Below are positions 28,600 to 40,749 of a stretch of DNA of 64,000 nt, in pieces; the first letter of the stretch is position 1; every line of letters begins with the position of its first letter. The DNA is from Cristatella mucedo (lineage: Eukaryota; Bryozoa; Phylactolaemata; Cristatellidae): positions 42,293 to 106,292 of the forward strand of contig WPIO01000302.1 of NCBI GenBank assembly GCA_009760855.2, read 5' to 3'. The position numbers and the translations under genes were made by a program. A model generated the notes under the pieces. The model worked only from the letters and a program-made list of their open reading frames with translations, was not told where the DNA came from and searched no databases.

Positions 28600-29035
28600 T
28601 CGTTAGGGGTGACATGCACAGGGTCACCTGCAAGTGCGATTAGTGGCAGCATGCACAGTGTCACCATGCATAAGCACATAAAGGACGAATCACTGGGACC
28701 CACTAAGTGCTGTCATAAATACTAGCATTTTTAAGTTCTTTTTAAATATGGTCAAGTCAGGGGTGTCTTGACGGTAGTCGGGATTGATTTCCAGGCTTTG
28801 GGAGCATGTGAAATAAATGCACGGTCTCCGAAGGATTTGAGGTAGAGGTAAACATTTAGATTACGAAAAGCAGGCGGTACCATGCTTGGCCTGGTGGGGC
28901 AGTAGATCTGATAGGTAGACTAGAACCAAAGAATGAAGGGACCTAAAAGCGAGTGACAAAAGCTTGAAGTCTATTCGCTGCTTGACGGGTGGCCAGTGCA
29001 GGTCGCAGGAAAAAGTGCGTGTGTTGGATGTATTG
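28600..29035 (-). mobile_element. Family-2 LINE fragment lacking its 3' tail
   Basis: The minus strand encodes LHWPPVKQRIDFKLLSLAFR and LVYLSDLLPHQAKHGTACFS, matching the family-2 reverse-transcriptase tail at 40.2-40.65 kb. The plus strand begins GGGGTGACATGCACAGGGTC, but the GCGCC hairpin and ATT repeats expected to its left are missing, so the 3' end has been lost. Confidence 0.85.
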
Positions 29036-29779
29036 ATTTTGCCCAAAAAGACATTTTTTAAACAAGGAAAAATATTAGCTTTACTGTTTAAGGTCATCAA
29101 AAGATCATCTTAAGAGCTATGGTTATATCAAAGAGAGTTACTATTCCCATTGCTGCTTGCTCGAACAAGCATGTCGATCGTTCCATAAGCATTCGAGAAC
29201 TATAAAAAATGCACTGTGTGGGAGACAAATTCTACACTGGGGTGGGGTAAAACTCCCGACCCCATCGGCCACACGTGACATTTCCCCTTCATTCAAGCCA
29301 GAGCGATGTATGCATCAACCGGATAGCTACGATCGGTTGAGTTCTTGGTCTATGGACTAATGCAATAAATGACTTGTGAAAATCTCAAACTCAAACTAAG
29401 TGACGTTCTATGGACTCAATAAACAGAACCATATCATTGCATTTTCAAGGTAATGCTCATCCTACTTCTGACAAGCCAGTATATTATTGCTTCAACAATC
29501 CTTTGAGCAATAGTGCGTACCTGCATAGCTATGCGTATTAGTCATCGTCCCGGCCATGCTCCATTTTTATAATGAGGAAGCTTTTTTTAGAGTGTAGGTA
29601 AAGTGCCTAAAAAACTAAGGCTAGCGCAGGATAGCATGACGAGCATTTGAGGGGCAAGTTGCTAGCTGCGATTCAAAGGCTCAGTCTTCACATGTATAGG
29701 TCTTTCATTCCCTGGCACTAGAATCGTTAGGAGCACTGTGTTTTCGTCCTGGCTCTGATCGTGTGAGAAAGCCTCTAAA

Positions 29780-30250
29780 CACCCATCATATCTTTAATAA
29801 AAGAACGCTCATCATCAAGGTAACATTTCCACCGGATTCTGCATCATTATTTCATTTGTATTCCTCAATGTCTACCATCCAACCTGCCTTCACTGACCTT
29901 GTCTTGAAGTTCATCTCCCTAGGCATGAAGATTGTGAGCCCTCCAGACCCTACAGCTAATATTCTCCTTCCAAAATATACATATTTTCTGCTTCTCTGCT
30001 GAGGAAAGATAACAATGACGCATATAGCATTAATTATCATTCATGCATTACCCTGAAAAGGCTAGTCCACTCTTCAGAAAAGCCCTCTACTAGACAAGTA
30101 GATCCTAAGCAACTTTTGTTTTTTTCTTTACTGCCGTTCAAAGTGTAGACACTTGAACGAGTACTTGTAAAGCAGCAAAATTCTGAAATTTTCGTTTTAA
30201 CTCTAGATATAAGTTCCGGTCTGGTATTTGAGCTAATCACTCCCCCGAGT
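29780..30250 (+). mobile_element. Old LINE, left part (interrupted by 30250-31797)
   Basis: Aligns with 61.08-61.65 kb upstream of gene B, for example CCTCAATGTCTAC at 29864 with 61088 and the region TTTGAGCTAATCACTC at 30227 with 61618. Strongly decayed. Together with 31798-32900 it forms one old element, split by a younger family-1 LINE. Confidence 0.65.
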
Positions 30251-31797
30251 CACTCTACTGCGTTCGCATAGCAACTTTCGCTAAGTACCTGTTATCAAAG
30301 ATTCTTGAAAAAATTGTTGCTAAGCAGCTAGTTGAACATATTGAAAATAATGGAATGTCAGAAACATTTAAATCAGGTTTCAAGAGGCAGCACTCTACTG
30401 AAACTGCTCTCCTCCGTGTTAGCAATGACATTCTACGTGGCAACGACGACGGGAATGTCGCTGCCCTAGCTCTGCTAGATCTGTCTGCTGCCTTCAACAC
30501 CATTGATCACGAAGTTCTGCTTGAACGATTGAGAACAACGATCGGTCTGGCAGACGAAGCACTGGCGTGGTTTAAATCATACTTATCTGATCGTGTTCAA
30601 TCCGTGTCGTGTGGGGGTCAGGTCTCAGACATGAGAAGGGTCACCTGTGGAGTCCCTCAAGGGTCTGTACTTGATCCCTTGCTGTTCTCTATTTATCCAC
30701 AACCTCTGGGAAAAGTGATTAAGGCCCATGGAATAGGATATCACGTCTATGCTGACGATACTCAGTTGTATTTGTCATTTAAACCGTCGGAATCTGCTGC
30801 AGCATCTGAGAAACTGAATGCTTGCCTTGCCGATATTCGATCCTGGATATCGGAAAACTTCCTGAAATTAAATGACGATAAAACCGAACTGCTTCTCATA
30901 GGACACCCTAAGCGTGTGGCTGGATTAAAAGGCTTTGCTGTTGTAATAGGTGATGCTATTGTGCGACCTTCACCACGTGCTCGTAATCTAGGTTTCGTGT
31001 TCGACAGCTGCCTCAATTTCAAAAGCTTCATTCAGAAGATTGCCTCTACAGCTAGCCATCACATCCGATCCCTCTCCAAGATTAGGAGCTGTCTCCCACA
31101 GTGGCTTGTAAAAAATTTAACTAGCTCTTTAGTTCTGTCTCGGCTTGATTATTGTAATTCCCTTTTGGCTGGGCTACCAAAGAAAGCTATTATGCCACTA
31201 CAGCGGACTATGAATATGGCTGCAAGGCTGGTCTTCAAGTCCCAGTGGTTTGAGCACGTGTCACCTTTGCTGAAAGAGCTAGGATGGTTGCCGGTTGAGC
31301 AAAGGATACAGAACAAAGTTCTTACGCTGACCCACAAGGCCCGCCACGGCTTAGCTCCTTCGTACCTAGCTGAACTGCTGCATCAGTTTCAGCCTGTTAG
31401 CGCCTTCAGGTCCTGTGTGGACAATAAATTAGCTGTCCCATTCCTCCGCTTAAAGACAGTTGGCGACAGAAGCTTTAGCTCTGCAGGTCCTAGACTGTGG
31501 AACTTGCTTCCACAATTCTTACGCAACGACATCTACTCTCCGACTGCCGACTATGGCACATCTTTTTCAGCGGTCCTGAACTGCTACTTCTATGCTACTC
31601 ACTACCTCAACTGCTCTCCTAAATCTGCTATGCTTCCCACTTTCTCTTTGTTGCGTGAGACGAAGTCTGTTGGGTACCGAATGCGTACCGAAAGCCGCTT
31701 AGGCTGTGAGTGGGCTATACAAAACTCTCCTGCGTAGCACCTACATGGTCTTTATGACTTTGTGGAGTTACTGACGGTGATACATTACATTACATTA
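30250..31797 (+). mobile_element. Family-1 CR1/L2-like LINE, longest reverse-transcriptase copy
   Basis: A 460-codon open frame (30355-31737), preceded in the same frame by SKILEKIVAKQLVEHIENN, carries the reverse-transcriptase blocks in order: HSTETALLRVSNDIL, LLDLSAAFNTIDHEVLLERL, GVPQGSVLDPLLFSIY, YADDTQLYLSF (catalytic YADD), NDDKTELLLIG and LLKELGWLPVEQRIQNKVL. The 3' end is ACATTACATTACATTAC without poly-A, typical of CR1/L2-type elements. The endonuclease and the 5' part of the reverse transcriptase are missing, so it is a 5'-truncated, dead but young copy. It is inserted in an older LINE. The polymerase would copy the element's RNA into the genome. Confidence 0.93.
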
Positions 31798-32900
31798 CTA
31801 ATTTAGTATCTGCCTGTTTGGTTTTTCAAATTTCTAGACAGCGATTAATATTGTTAATTACCAATTCCTTAGTTATTACCTGTCACCTCATCCATGGATC
31901 AATGGCACTGTACTGTAGAATTGTCGGTAGCATCTCAGATGGAGATGTGGCAGCCTTTATTTCAATGGGCAACTGTCACCCGAGGAACCACCAAAGTATG
32001 GGGTGCCCAGTGCATTTGTGCTTACCCTAATGTTTACAAAAATGTGTCCTCTCCCTCTAGTCGATTTAACCACCACAGCATAATACAGTCTTTAATTTTA
32101 ATGCAGATTAAAAATCTAAATCGTTGCGTTCATTCCTCTTTGCAAAGCTAGCATGTCAAACTCTGACTCTGTCTCTCTGTCTGTCTGCCTCTGTGTGTGT
32201 GTCTCTGTCTCTCTCACTCTCTCTACTCCCTCGCAACGTGTATTCCTGACACTCAAATCTGACACTCTGACAATCTGACACTCAAATGACAGCAAGCCTT
32301 CACGTATTGATTGAATCATGATAAAACCGAATAGGTAGTGATGGGCAAGCCGGTTCATACTTCGAGATTGGAAATCACGACCCTCAAAATGGTCCCGGCC
32401 AGGATTTTTCCTTAAGCATGTATGTACAATAATCCAATCTCCGTGTCCGGTTCCAAAGTGACATTTTACTAAACGATCGCATCAGCTCTACAGTCAAGTC
32501 TGCCTACTTTGGCTCAGTATCATTGCAATACTTGGTCTATCTTAGATAGCGATGCCACCTTCAAGCTGTTGTATTCATTTGTCACGTTCGGTCTCGACTG
32601 GTGTTACTCGTCAACTCGTCTCCTGATCCGTGCAATTAGGCTCTCATAGCTGGTGCAAAACTCAGCAACTAGGTGTGGCTACCATGAACAGCACTACTGC
32701 CACAATACACCACTTCTCAGTCACGAGCACTTGATTTCCGTCACAGTGAGCGTCAAATTCAAGATTGTATCTCTCGCTTCTATGTTCCTTCATTATGTAG
32801 AGTCTAGATACTTATAAAGCTCACTTAAGGCAAACATGCAATGAGAATGGTTGATGGAACACTGGGTAAATGAGTAATGTTCACTCAACGTACGCTCAGC
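31798..32900 (+). mobile_element. Old LINE, right part
   Basis: Continues the element of 29780-30250: GCTTGGTTTTTC-like sequence at 31818 with 61701, and a coding trace with the DKT/MGKP block near 32325-32350 and ISSTVKSAYF near 32485, matching 61.92-62.15 kb. It contains a CT/GT-rich tract at 32161-32225. Many stops. Confidence 0.65.
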
Positions 32901-35340
32901 TAAAATTCACTAAGCAGCTGCACCTCTCGAGATTACACCCGTTGGCATTCATGCATCTCGCCTACCTGTCTATACTACTGCTTATCAATCAGGTACGTCG
33001 TCATACCGTCTGCTCTATTCAGTTGAGTCGTTTAGCTGAACTTTGAAGTTTCCTTCTATCCTTTGTCGATCGAACATTTGGTTCATACCTTCCTAAAGCA
33101 TACAATTCACTCTGCTGCTCGTCTGCAGCTGATGTAACGACATTTCTTCGACTTGTTGACATTTAAAAAATACTGCTTTACATCAAGGCTAAGCAGATTG
33201 TTAACGTGCATTGATGCTCTTTTTTATTTGTGTGAAATTAAAACAAGCAGTAGCCGATGCAAATTGTCCAAGATAAACTGGGCTAGAGATTTCCGTAGCA
33301 GCTTGGCATCCTGTCCAACGAGCTACCCACTTACCAAGCAAGGACCAAGGAGCACCTGATGTGTCACTTCATGTTTGAAGTCACTTCATGTTGCTAGATC
33401 AGTTATGACTGCAAATGCCTGGGTTTGTAAGTGATTTGGCATTAACCGCCATATAATGCAAATGTGTCTAGAAATAATGTTCAACACCAATATAAATACT
33501 ATTTTTTTAAGACATGCAGCATACACAGCAAACGATTGCACAATCATCTATCAGCCTCTGGTTCTTTAAATAAGACAAACTAAGAAACGACCGACGACTG
33601 ATAAATCTTAAGTTTAAAGTGAGAGAACATTGGAGTGTCTTCAAATAAGTCCCAAATAGTAACAGGTCAATACAGGTAACCACAGATGAGAAAAGCAAGT
33701 TCCTGGCTCTGGTCCCTAGGAAATGAAGGCCTAATCACTAAGACATTTAAATCCAGCATGAGTAACAAGAGAAGACATGAAGCCAAGGAGTTCACGGTGA
33801 CAGAGCGTATGAGAGGAGCCAAGAGGTCGAATATGCATGTAGGTGAAAGCGAGTGAAGCAACCTACGGTCATCGGGGTACAGATCCTAAATTCGATTAGT
33901 TACACTTTCACTACACATACCTGTATGCCTAGCTGCAGATTATTTCGCCAACTATAGTTGTCTATAATCAAACGGAGGAAGAACTGCGACTATTCAGTGA
34001 CGCTGGGCAAGTCAGGATGTCTCGGGCACAGGGTTCCTATTGACCTATCCTTTTCTAGGTGGGTACTTATTTATTTTCGAAAAATTACAAGCTAGTAGCA
34101 GTAGGCAGGCTTGACTGTGGAGCAGATATAGTCATCAAGCAAAATTTATTTTTAGACCAGCATGTATGCAGAGGTTACAGGATGCGGGCAGAGCTAATTT
34201 TGCGGGTAATCTTTCCAATGCGGGAATAAAACTAAATTTTTCCATAGCTATACAGTTTTTCACAGTCTAAGTTAAAAGAATTTTGCTGCATTCCAAGTGA
34301 AATTGTCATCAATAAATGGTGTTAATTTCTCTTGTAAACCCTATGATCATTATGCATTTCTTGTATCTTTGCACAAGATCTGGCATTCTAAGATTAGGGG
34401 AATGGCCGAGGAGTACGGAGTTAAGCCCTTACCAAATGAGGATTAAGCTTCCTTGACAGAACATGCATTTATGCTTCTCAAAGGTTAATGGATGTAACCA
34501 TAGATGTTAATTTGAACTTCTGAAGACCTGAATGGGTCAAGGTCAGATTTTTCACTGAACCTCAGCCGAACGTGGTAATTTTTTGGATAAACAGATTCAA
34601 CACCAGTAATTATAAAGATTTTCCGAACCCCTTACAAGACGACGGAAACTTGGCGTGTCAGCTTGAATTTACAAAAAAAAATATATATTCATGTCAACTG
34701 ACGAAAGTGTCACGTAAGCCTAAGTTCATGGACGTTAGGGACACTTTGTAATTATAATTATGAGATGATGCGGAATATGAGCAGCTCACGCGAACAAGGG
34801 AGGTGAGCCCAACTTATATTACACAGTTCATGTCAATCGGGGTGCTTTTATCCACGCTTTATAACTGACAAGGTCGCGGAAACCACTGCTGGCAAAACAC
34901 TCACAGAAGAAATTTGGTGCAAAAACCGTGCAAGCGTGCTGACAAATAAGCTGCATTACTGAATTCAACGTCGTATAACTTTGAAGCGCCAACCTATCAG
35001 TTGTTTTTTTCAAATTTCACTTTGATTGGATCCCGGTCAGCTTAACATTGACATTTTGAGGTTATGTGAGCAAAATAATGACAACGGCTTGGTATAACAA
35101 ACACAGCCAAGTCTTAATCAAAATCAATCTATCTAATAAGGTTCAATATTGACGAGACACTGCCGGACTGGTTTGCAAGGACAAAAAATTATACATTCCA
35201 AATGAGATATTGAATAATTAGCTAATATAGGAGATGTAGCATCTATATACGGCAGGGATGGAGCTGATAAACGAAGCAGAGCTGGGTTAAGGGGGTAAGG
35301 CATTTTACAAGCAAGGTAGACGAAAGCTACGCCAGTGCTA
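32900..35340. other. Intergenic, no gene recognised
   Basis: AT-rich. Around 33.7-33.86 kb there are faint traces resembling a decayed LINE on the minus strand. Nothing else can be supported. Confidence 0.4.
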
Positions 35341-35349
35341 TGCATTGCA

Positions 35350-35620
35350 CAAATAATTTAATAAATAAATAAATAATAATAATAATAATATTGCACTTGA
35401 TAAAGCGCCCTCAGAGAACTTAATCTCTTTCTAGGCGCTTTACATTTGCTGCAAAGTGATACGCAATAGAATAGTAAGTAAAATCATGCTTGAAAAACAA
35501 ACAAAATGAATAACATGGTTAGGGGTTACATGCACTGGGTCAGCATGCAAATGTGGTTAGTGGCAGCATGAACAGTGTCAGCACGCATAAGCACATCGAG
35601 GACGAATCACAAGGACCCAC
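35350..35620 (-). mobile_element. Family-2 LINE 3' end only
   Basis: Starts with ATA repeats, then CACTTGATAAAGCGCCCTC and AGGCGCTTTACATTTGC, the reverse complement of the family-2 tail hairpin. It continues through GGTTAGGGGTTACATGCAC to AAGGACCCAC, then stops. A very short 5' truncation. Confidence 0.9.
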
Positions 35621-38080
35621 ATCTTTAGGACTGATTCAACAGAACAAGACCCTAAAATAGCACCGCTAGAACATGCCTACTGAAGCGACATGCTCTATGA
35701 CGCGGCGTCATACATGGCCGCGCTTCATCAGGATTTCCCATGCCACAATTTTTTACTACCCCCTTATAAATTCTCAACTATAAAGGCCTAAAATAGTAAT
35801 CGAATTCCCTCAATTTCACTTGAATTGAATTGAATCTACATTTCCTGACAGATTTCCAGTGTGCGACGCTCGAAGTAACCTGTCGCTCGGCGGCGGTGGG
35901 TGAGAGCGTCCAGTACATAAGTGGCGAAACGGTCGCCCCCGGAACCAGGTTAGCGGTTTTAGGATTTTCTAGGTGCGGGGATAATGGACTCCTTAGTTAC
36001 CGCTGCCCGGCTTCGTAAATTGTGAGTTAAGTATCCCAAACGATAGTCTAGTTACCGAACGAGAGTTACTTCCGGTTTGTGGGCCCTGTATGTAAACATA
36101 TCTCTGTAAACATATGTCTGGCAAGTAAATGAGGAGATATAGCTTTGGGTAGCCTTTAGACGAGGGTGGGCTTTGACCCACAGTGACATGGCTATGCTAG
36201 GACCGATCAATTTTACGCTTTCTGATCGTAACAACTTCCAGTCCGACAGTTGACCTCAAGGAGACGTGTCTTTATTTGAAAATTTAACGTTTCTTGCATA
36301 GTTTCGAGTAATGGTCGGCGCATCCTATAAAGTTGAGTAGCTTGCTGTAAAATGTTCGCCGAAAAATCGCAGTTCAGGTGTCGCATAGGCGAGTATTTCA
36401 CAGGAAGTCATACTGTTGAGCTCGATGCATCACTGCTGGTGTACAAAACACTTACAGAATAATTTTAATTACCATGTTCCGGTCATCTCCTAACGGCCAA
36501 AACTTTATTTTGCATTTCTAACTATTTGGCCTTCTAACAGGCAAACTTCTGAAAACTTGTTTTTGTGCACCCAATTTTCGGCCCATTTTTCCTTATAGAT
36601 TTTTGTGAAACTGCTTTGCTAGATTATAATCTAATTTGCAGTGTCTAATTGCAGAAATTGTATAACTGTGGCTCTAATAAAAATGGTTAAATTTAGGATT
36701 CTTGCGGCATCTCTTTAGGCCTAGACAGGAGCATCATATTACTGTTAACTGCTAATGATATCTGCTAGTATTCCTGGATCGATCAGCAGTAGTTCCCACC
36801 GTCGACGACGACCAGATCCTTCCTGAGTACCTCTCCGTGTGCCTAATTATCTGTCACTGACCCAGCTTGAATTAGGTTAACTCCTACTTCAGGGATATGT
36901 CTCCGAGAGTGTTGATCTAGACGGCTGTCGGTCATCTCGGGAGCCCTTAAATAAAGAGGTACGTCACGGTTTGGTCGTAATCCCGTTTCGTTTCACTATC
37001 ATCATGCATCCTTTCCTCTGGCCGATTTCATCGCTAAAAACGATCTTGGACTTAATCTCAAGACCTTGCTTAAACGAACTTTCGAACCTGTTAAGTCTTT
37101 CTACTGATTGAACACACTTGATTCACTTGACATCACGTATTTCAACTTGCTTCATTCAGGACTCGGGGTCTGCACCCTTTATTGTCTGCAACTGGTTCCG
37201 AAGTCGGTGGCTCATCTGGTCTGTTGTCTACAGCATTGCTGCCACATCAGTCTACTTCTGTTTAGGCTTCGCTGATACGTATAAATCTTCAAATCGATTT
37301 CAAAATCTTCCACATTGCTTACAGGTTGCTTCAGTCATTTGCACCTACGGCCTAAGTACCTGACCTCCTTGCTGCCCCAGACAACCCTCGAGCCACCCAC
37401 TCAAGTCATTGTTGGTCAAGAAAAGTGAATTTCATGGTTCAAACACTCCGTTCGGTGGTTATTACATTTGGCAGTACGGTAAAAACCTGATGCAAAACTG
37501 CCCGCTAGGTGAAGTACACTTTGATAAACCCTTATTTAGTGTTGGTGCAGTGGCTCAGCCAGCCGCATAATTTGAATGCCAGTGAACGACTATGGCGTGA
37601 CCGCGAACGGTAGATCAAACGAGGCTTTCACTATATACCAGTAGCAAACCTATTCAGTGAAACTCGATGCTCTTGATGCGATGCACTATGCAATATAGAA
37701 TGTGCTACAGCAGAAGAGACAGCAAAGAAGCTGGTAGCTTCAATTCCTGGCCACGCAAGGGAGGTCATAAAGAATCGTGGACACAAACGTTATTTGGGGT
37801 TCCGATGCCCAAAAATATTTCCCATGCTTAGCAAACCTTTTGCATACCTGGCATCATAGAAACCCTTTTTATTGTCAAAATGAATATGCAGCCGCGGCAG
37901 CCATATTGCGAGAGTCGTTTCGCGTAGGCGTTTAGGTCTTTCCTTTTTGAACTAAATATCCCGTATATGAAAGATATTATGGCTAGACACTATAAAAATA
38001 ATTGAGAATTTACTGAGCCCTCAATGAGAAACAATCGTCCTAGACATTTTAATCGGTTGGTTAGAACAAGCATAATTTCA
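35620..38080. other. Intergenic, no gene recognised
   Basis: A moderately GC-rich patch at 35.86-35.96 kb stands out, but no conserved frame or repeat is seen. Confidence 0.4.
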
Positions 38081-38089
38081 GAAGGCGGA

Positions 38090-38420
38090 AACACAGGCAA
38101 GAAAGTTCATGCAGATGGAGCGAAGGCTTTAAGGAACAGGTTGATGATTAGCTTATTTTAAATTTATTTTAAGTCAGGTGATTTTATATTAATCAGTAGT
38201 CAGTTTCAGGCTTTGACAGCACACAAACTGAAGGCGCAATTTCCAAGGGATTTGAAGTTCTTCTGAGGCTCTACCAAAGTCTGGAGAACCACTTCGTGCG
38301 ACAAGAGGGCCTGATTACGAAGTGTTTTTCAGGAGGATATGCCAGGGCATTAAATAGATGGACGTAAAGGTAAGTGACAGAAAGTCGATATGCTGCATGG
38401 AAGCACTACGCACGAGCATG
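38090..38420 (-). mobile_element. Decayed family-2 LINE fragment
   Basis: The plus strand reads TTTCAGGCTTTGACAGCACA and AAGGGATTTGAAG, aligning with the reverse complement of the family-2 coding end (CCAGGCTTTGGGAGCACACG at 40352). Many indels. Confidence 0.55.
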
Positions 38421-40010
38421 GCTGCCAAGTTTTGCTCCAACTTTTGGCCTTTTCTATGGCACATGAAAGAAAATATGCTAATAGTGTATTAAAGAAATCT
38501 ACATATGTCACGAATCCGTGGACCAGCTTAGCTGTGGCAGCCTTATCTAAGCAATGCCGAATTTTCGCAATGCTTATAGAGTTTCTATAGGGATTGAGTG
38601 AACCTTATGTGATCATCAGCTTTCGTATTTTTATAATGATTAAATAATGTAATCAACTAGTAGTGACCTACGCCCAATTAAGGTCGGAATGTAGAGTAAA
38701 AATTGTTAGGCTTCTAAAAAATTTCAAGTGAGGTCAGAATGTAGGGCAGATGTCTACAATCACCAACAGATCAAGCAGATTTCAAAGACTGGCATGCTAA
38801 CATTAGTCGGCCAGACATGTGATTTCTTCCTCCTACAGTGACCGTAGACGATAGACACAATGATCAGATATTGCAATTAGAGCACAGGAGTAACGATATT
38901 AATAGATTTGTATAGCACACTGAAACAAATGAATGAAAATCTATGCGACAAGTAAAGACCTTTGTAAAGACTTAAAGACCTTTGTTTCTAGGGATGCAGT
39001 GACTTTCATTAAGCAGAGATAATATGCCGATATTAGAGCAAGAGGTTTCGGTTGAAGGCATCGATTTTCATCTCAGTTTCGTCGACACCTGGAACTGCAA
39101 ATCGCTTAAACACTTGGATTTGGCTGCACCTATATCCCGGCATTAGCTTGCTGCAATTAGAAAATGGTAATATATCTCAATCGCTGTATAGTCTGTGAAG
39201 TGCTATAATAGGAAATAAAACCTGCTTCGCTACTTTGAGCAATTCTGGAATCATGGAAACCTGTAACTCTACTTAGTGCTCATAAACTCCACGATTCTAG
39301 AGCCAGGGTAAAGTGCTGGCCGTCCACGACTCAGATTGTAGGTTGTAGCCCCGAAGTTGGAGATCGTTGGTACCCGTTGCAAGCCACGCCGGTAGCCATT
39401 AATGCTATTCTGATACTACAGAAATTAGGCTGTTGAGTCAGACAACCATTGATTTAACCGTTATGTTTTGGCTACAAGGGTTTTCTCAAGACATGAAGTT
39501 CCGCTTTGCTGACCACTTGGTTTCAGACCACGGCAAGAAACGAGCTTGCAGATTATGTTATAATGCTTAAAAATCTTCACATGTATCGACTGGCCATTAC
39601 GACATATTTCAAGGATTTTTCCGCTGACAGCGTCGCCCCATTTATTCCACAATCCTTCTCAATCATTGTGTAGCAGCTATTGTATCTCACTCTTGCCAGT
39701 AACCAGACATTGTAATACCTTGTTTGAAGGTTTCAATATGTACTGAGGTATCGGTCTTCTGTGACAATCTTTGCTATTATTCACAGACATTAGACAGATT
39801 TATTGCAGCACCTTTGGTTTTTGCACTCCATGGTAGCTACGTGAGACCTGTAGAATGCCTGAGCTATTGCACTTTTGCTGGCACTACTAGCTGCAACATT
39901 TCCCGAGATGCGTACTGTGTGTTGGCAACTTAATATCCAGAACTGAGTTGGGCTATGAAGGCTCAGATTATTCTCACACGAGACGATCATGTTCTGTCAG
40001 GCAATAAAAA
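38420..40010. other. Intergenic, no gene recognised
   Basis: No conserved frame, RNA gene or repeat beyond scattered AT-rich sequence. Confidence 0.4.
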
Positions 40011-40011
40011 A

Positions 40012-40710
40012 TCGATTAATAATAATAATAAAAATTCACTTGATAAAGTGCCCTCAGAAAACTTAATCTCTCTCTAGGCGCTTTACATTTGCTTCAAAGA
40101 GAAATGCAATTGAATGGTGAGTAAAATCATGCTTGATAAACAAACAAAATGAATAACATGGTTAGGGGTGACATCCACAGGGTCAGCATGCAGATGTGGT
40201 TAGTGGCAGCATGCACAGTGTCAGCACGCATAAGCACATCAAGGATAAATCACAGGACCCACTAAATGCTGTCCTAAAGAGGTGTGTTTTAAAAATCTTT
40301 TTAAATGTGGTTAGGTCAGGGGATGTTCTGACGCAGGTCGGAAGCGAGTTCCAGGCTTTGGGAGCACACGAACTAAATGCATGGTCTCCAAAGGATTTGA
40401 GGTTTGTACGGGGTATTTGTAGACTGTTGGATTCCGAAAAGCGGGTGGTACGATGCTTGGCCTGATGGGGGAGTATGTCGGAGAGATAGGCTGGAGCCAA
40501 AGAATGAAGTGACCTAAAAGTGAGCGACAAAACCTTGAAGTCAATCCGTTGCTTGACTGGTAGCCAGTGCAGGTCGGCGAGAAGTGGAGTAATGTGGCAA
40601 CTGCGACGCTCACGACAGACAAGCCTAGCAGCGGAGTTTTGCACCAGCTGCAATCGCCTGATCGTACATGCCGGTAGGCCAGCGAGCAGTGAGTTGATAT
40701 CGTGAGGCAG
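40012..40710 (-). mobile_element. Family-2 LINE, 3' 0.7 kb with open coding tail
   Basis: The minus strand encodes MQLVQNSAARLVCRERRSC, DLHWLPVKQRIDFKVLSLTF, APAYLSDILPHQAKHRTTRF and SFGDHAFSSCAPKAWNSLP in one open frame (40653-40183). The tail hairpin and ATA repeats are at 40020-40090. The open frame makes it one of the younger family-2 copies. Confidence 0.92.
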
Positions 40711-40749
40711 TTATGTCATTTTGCATTGAATTTCATGCTAGCCCTTCAC

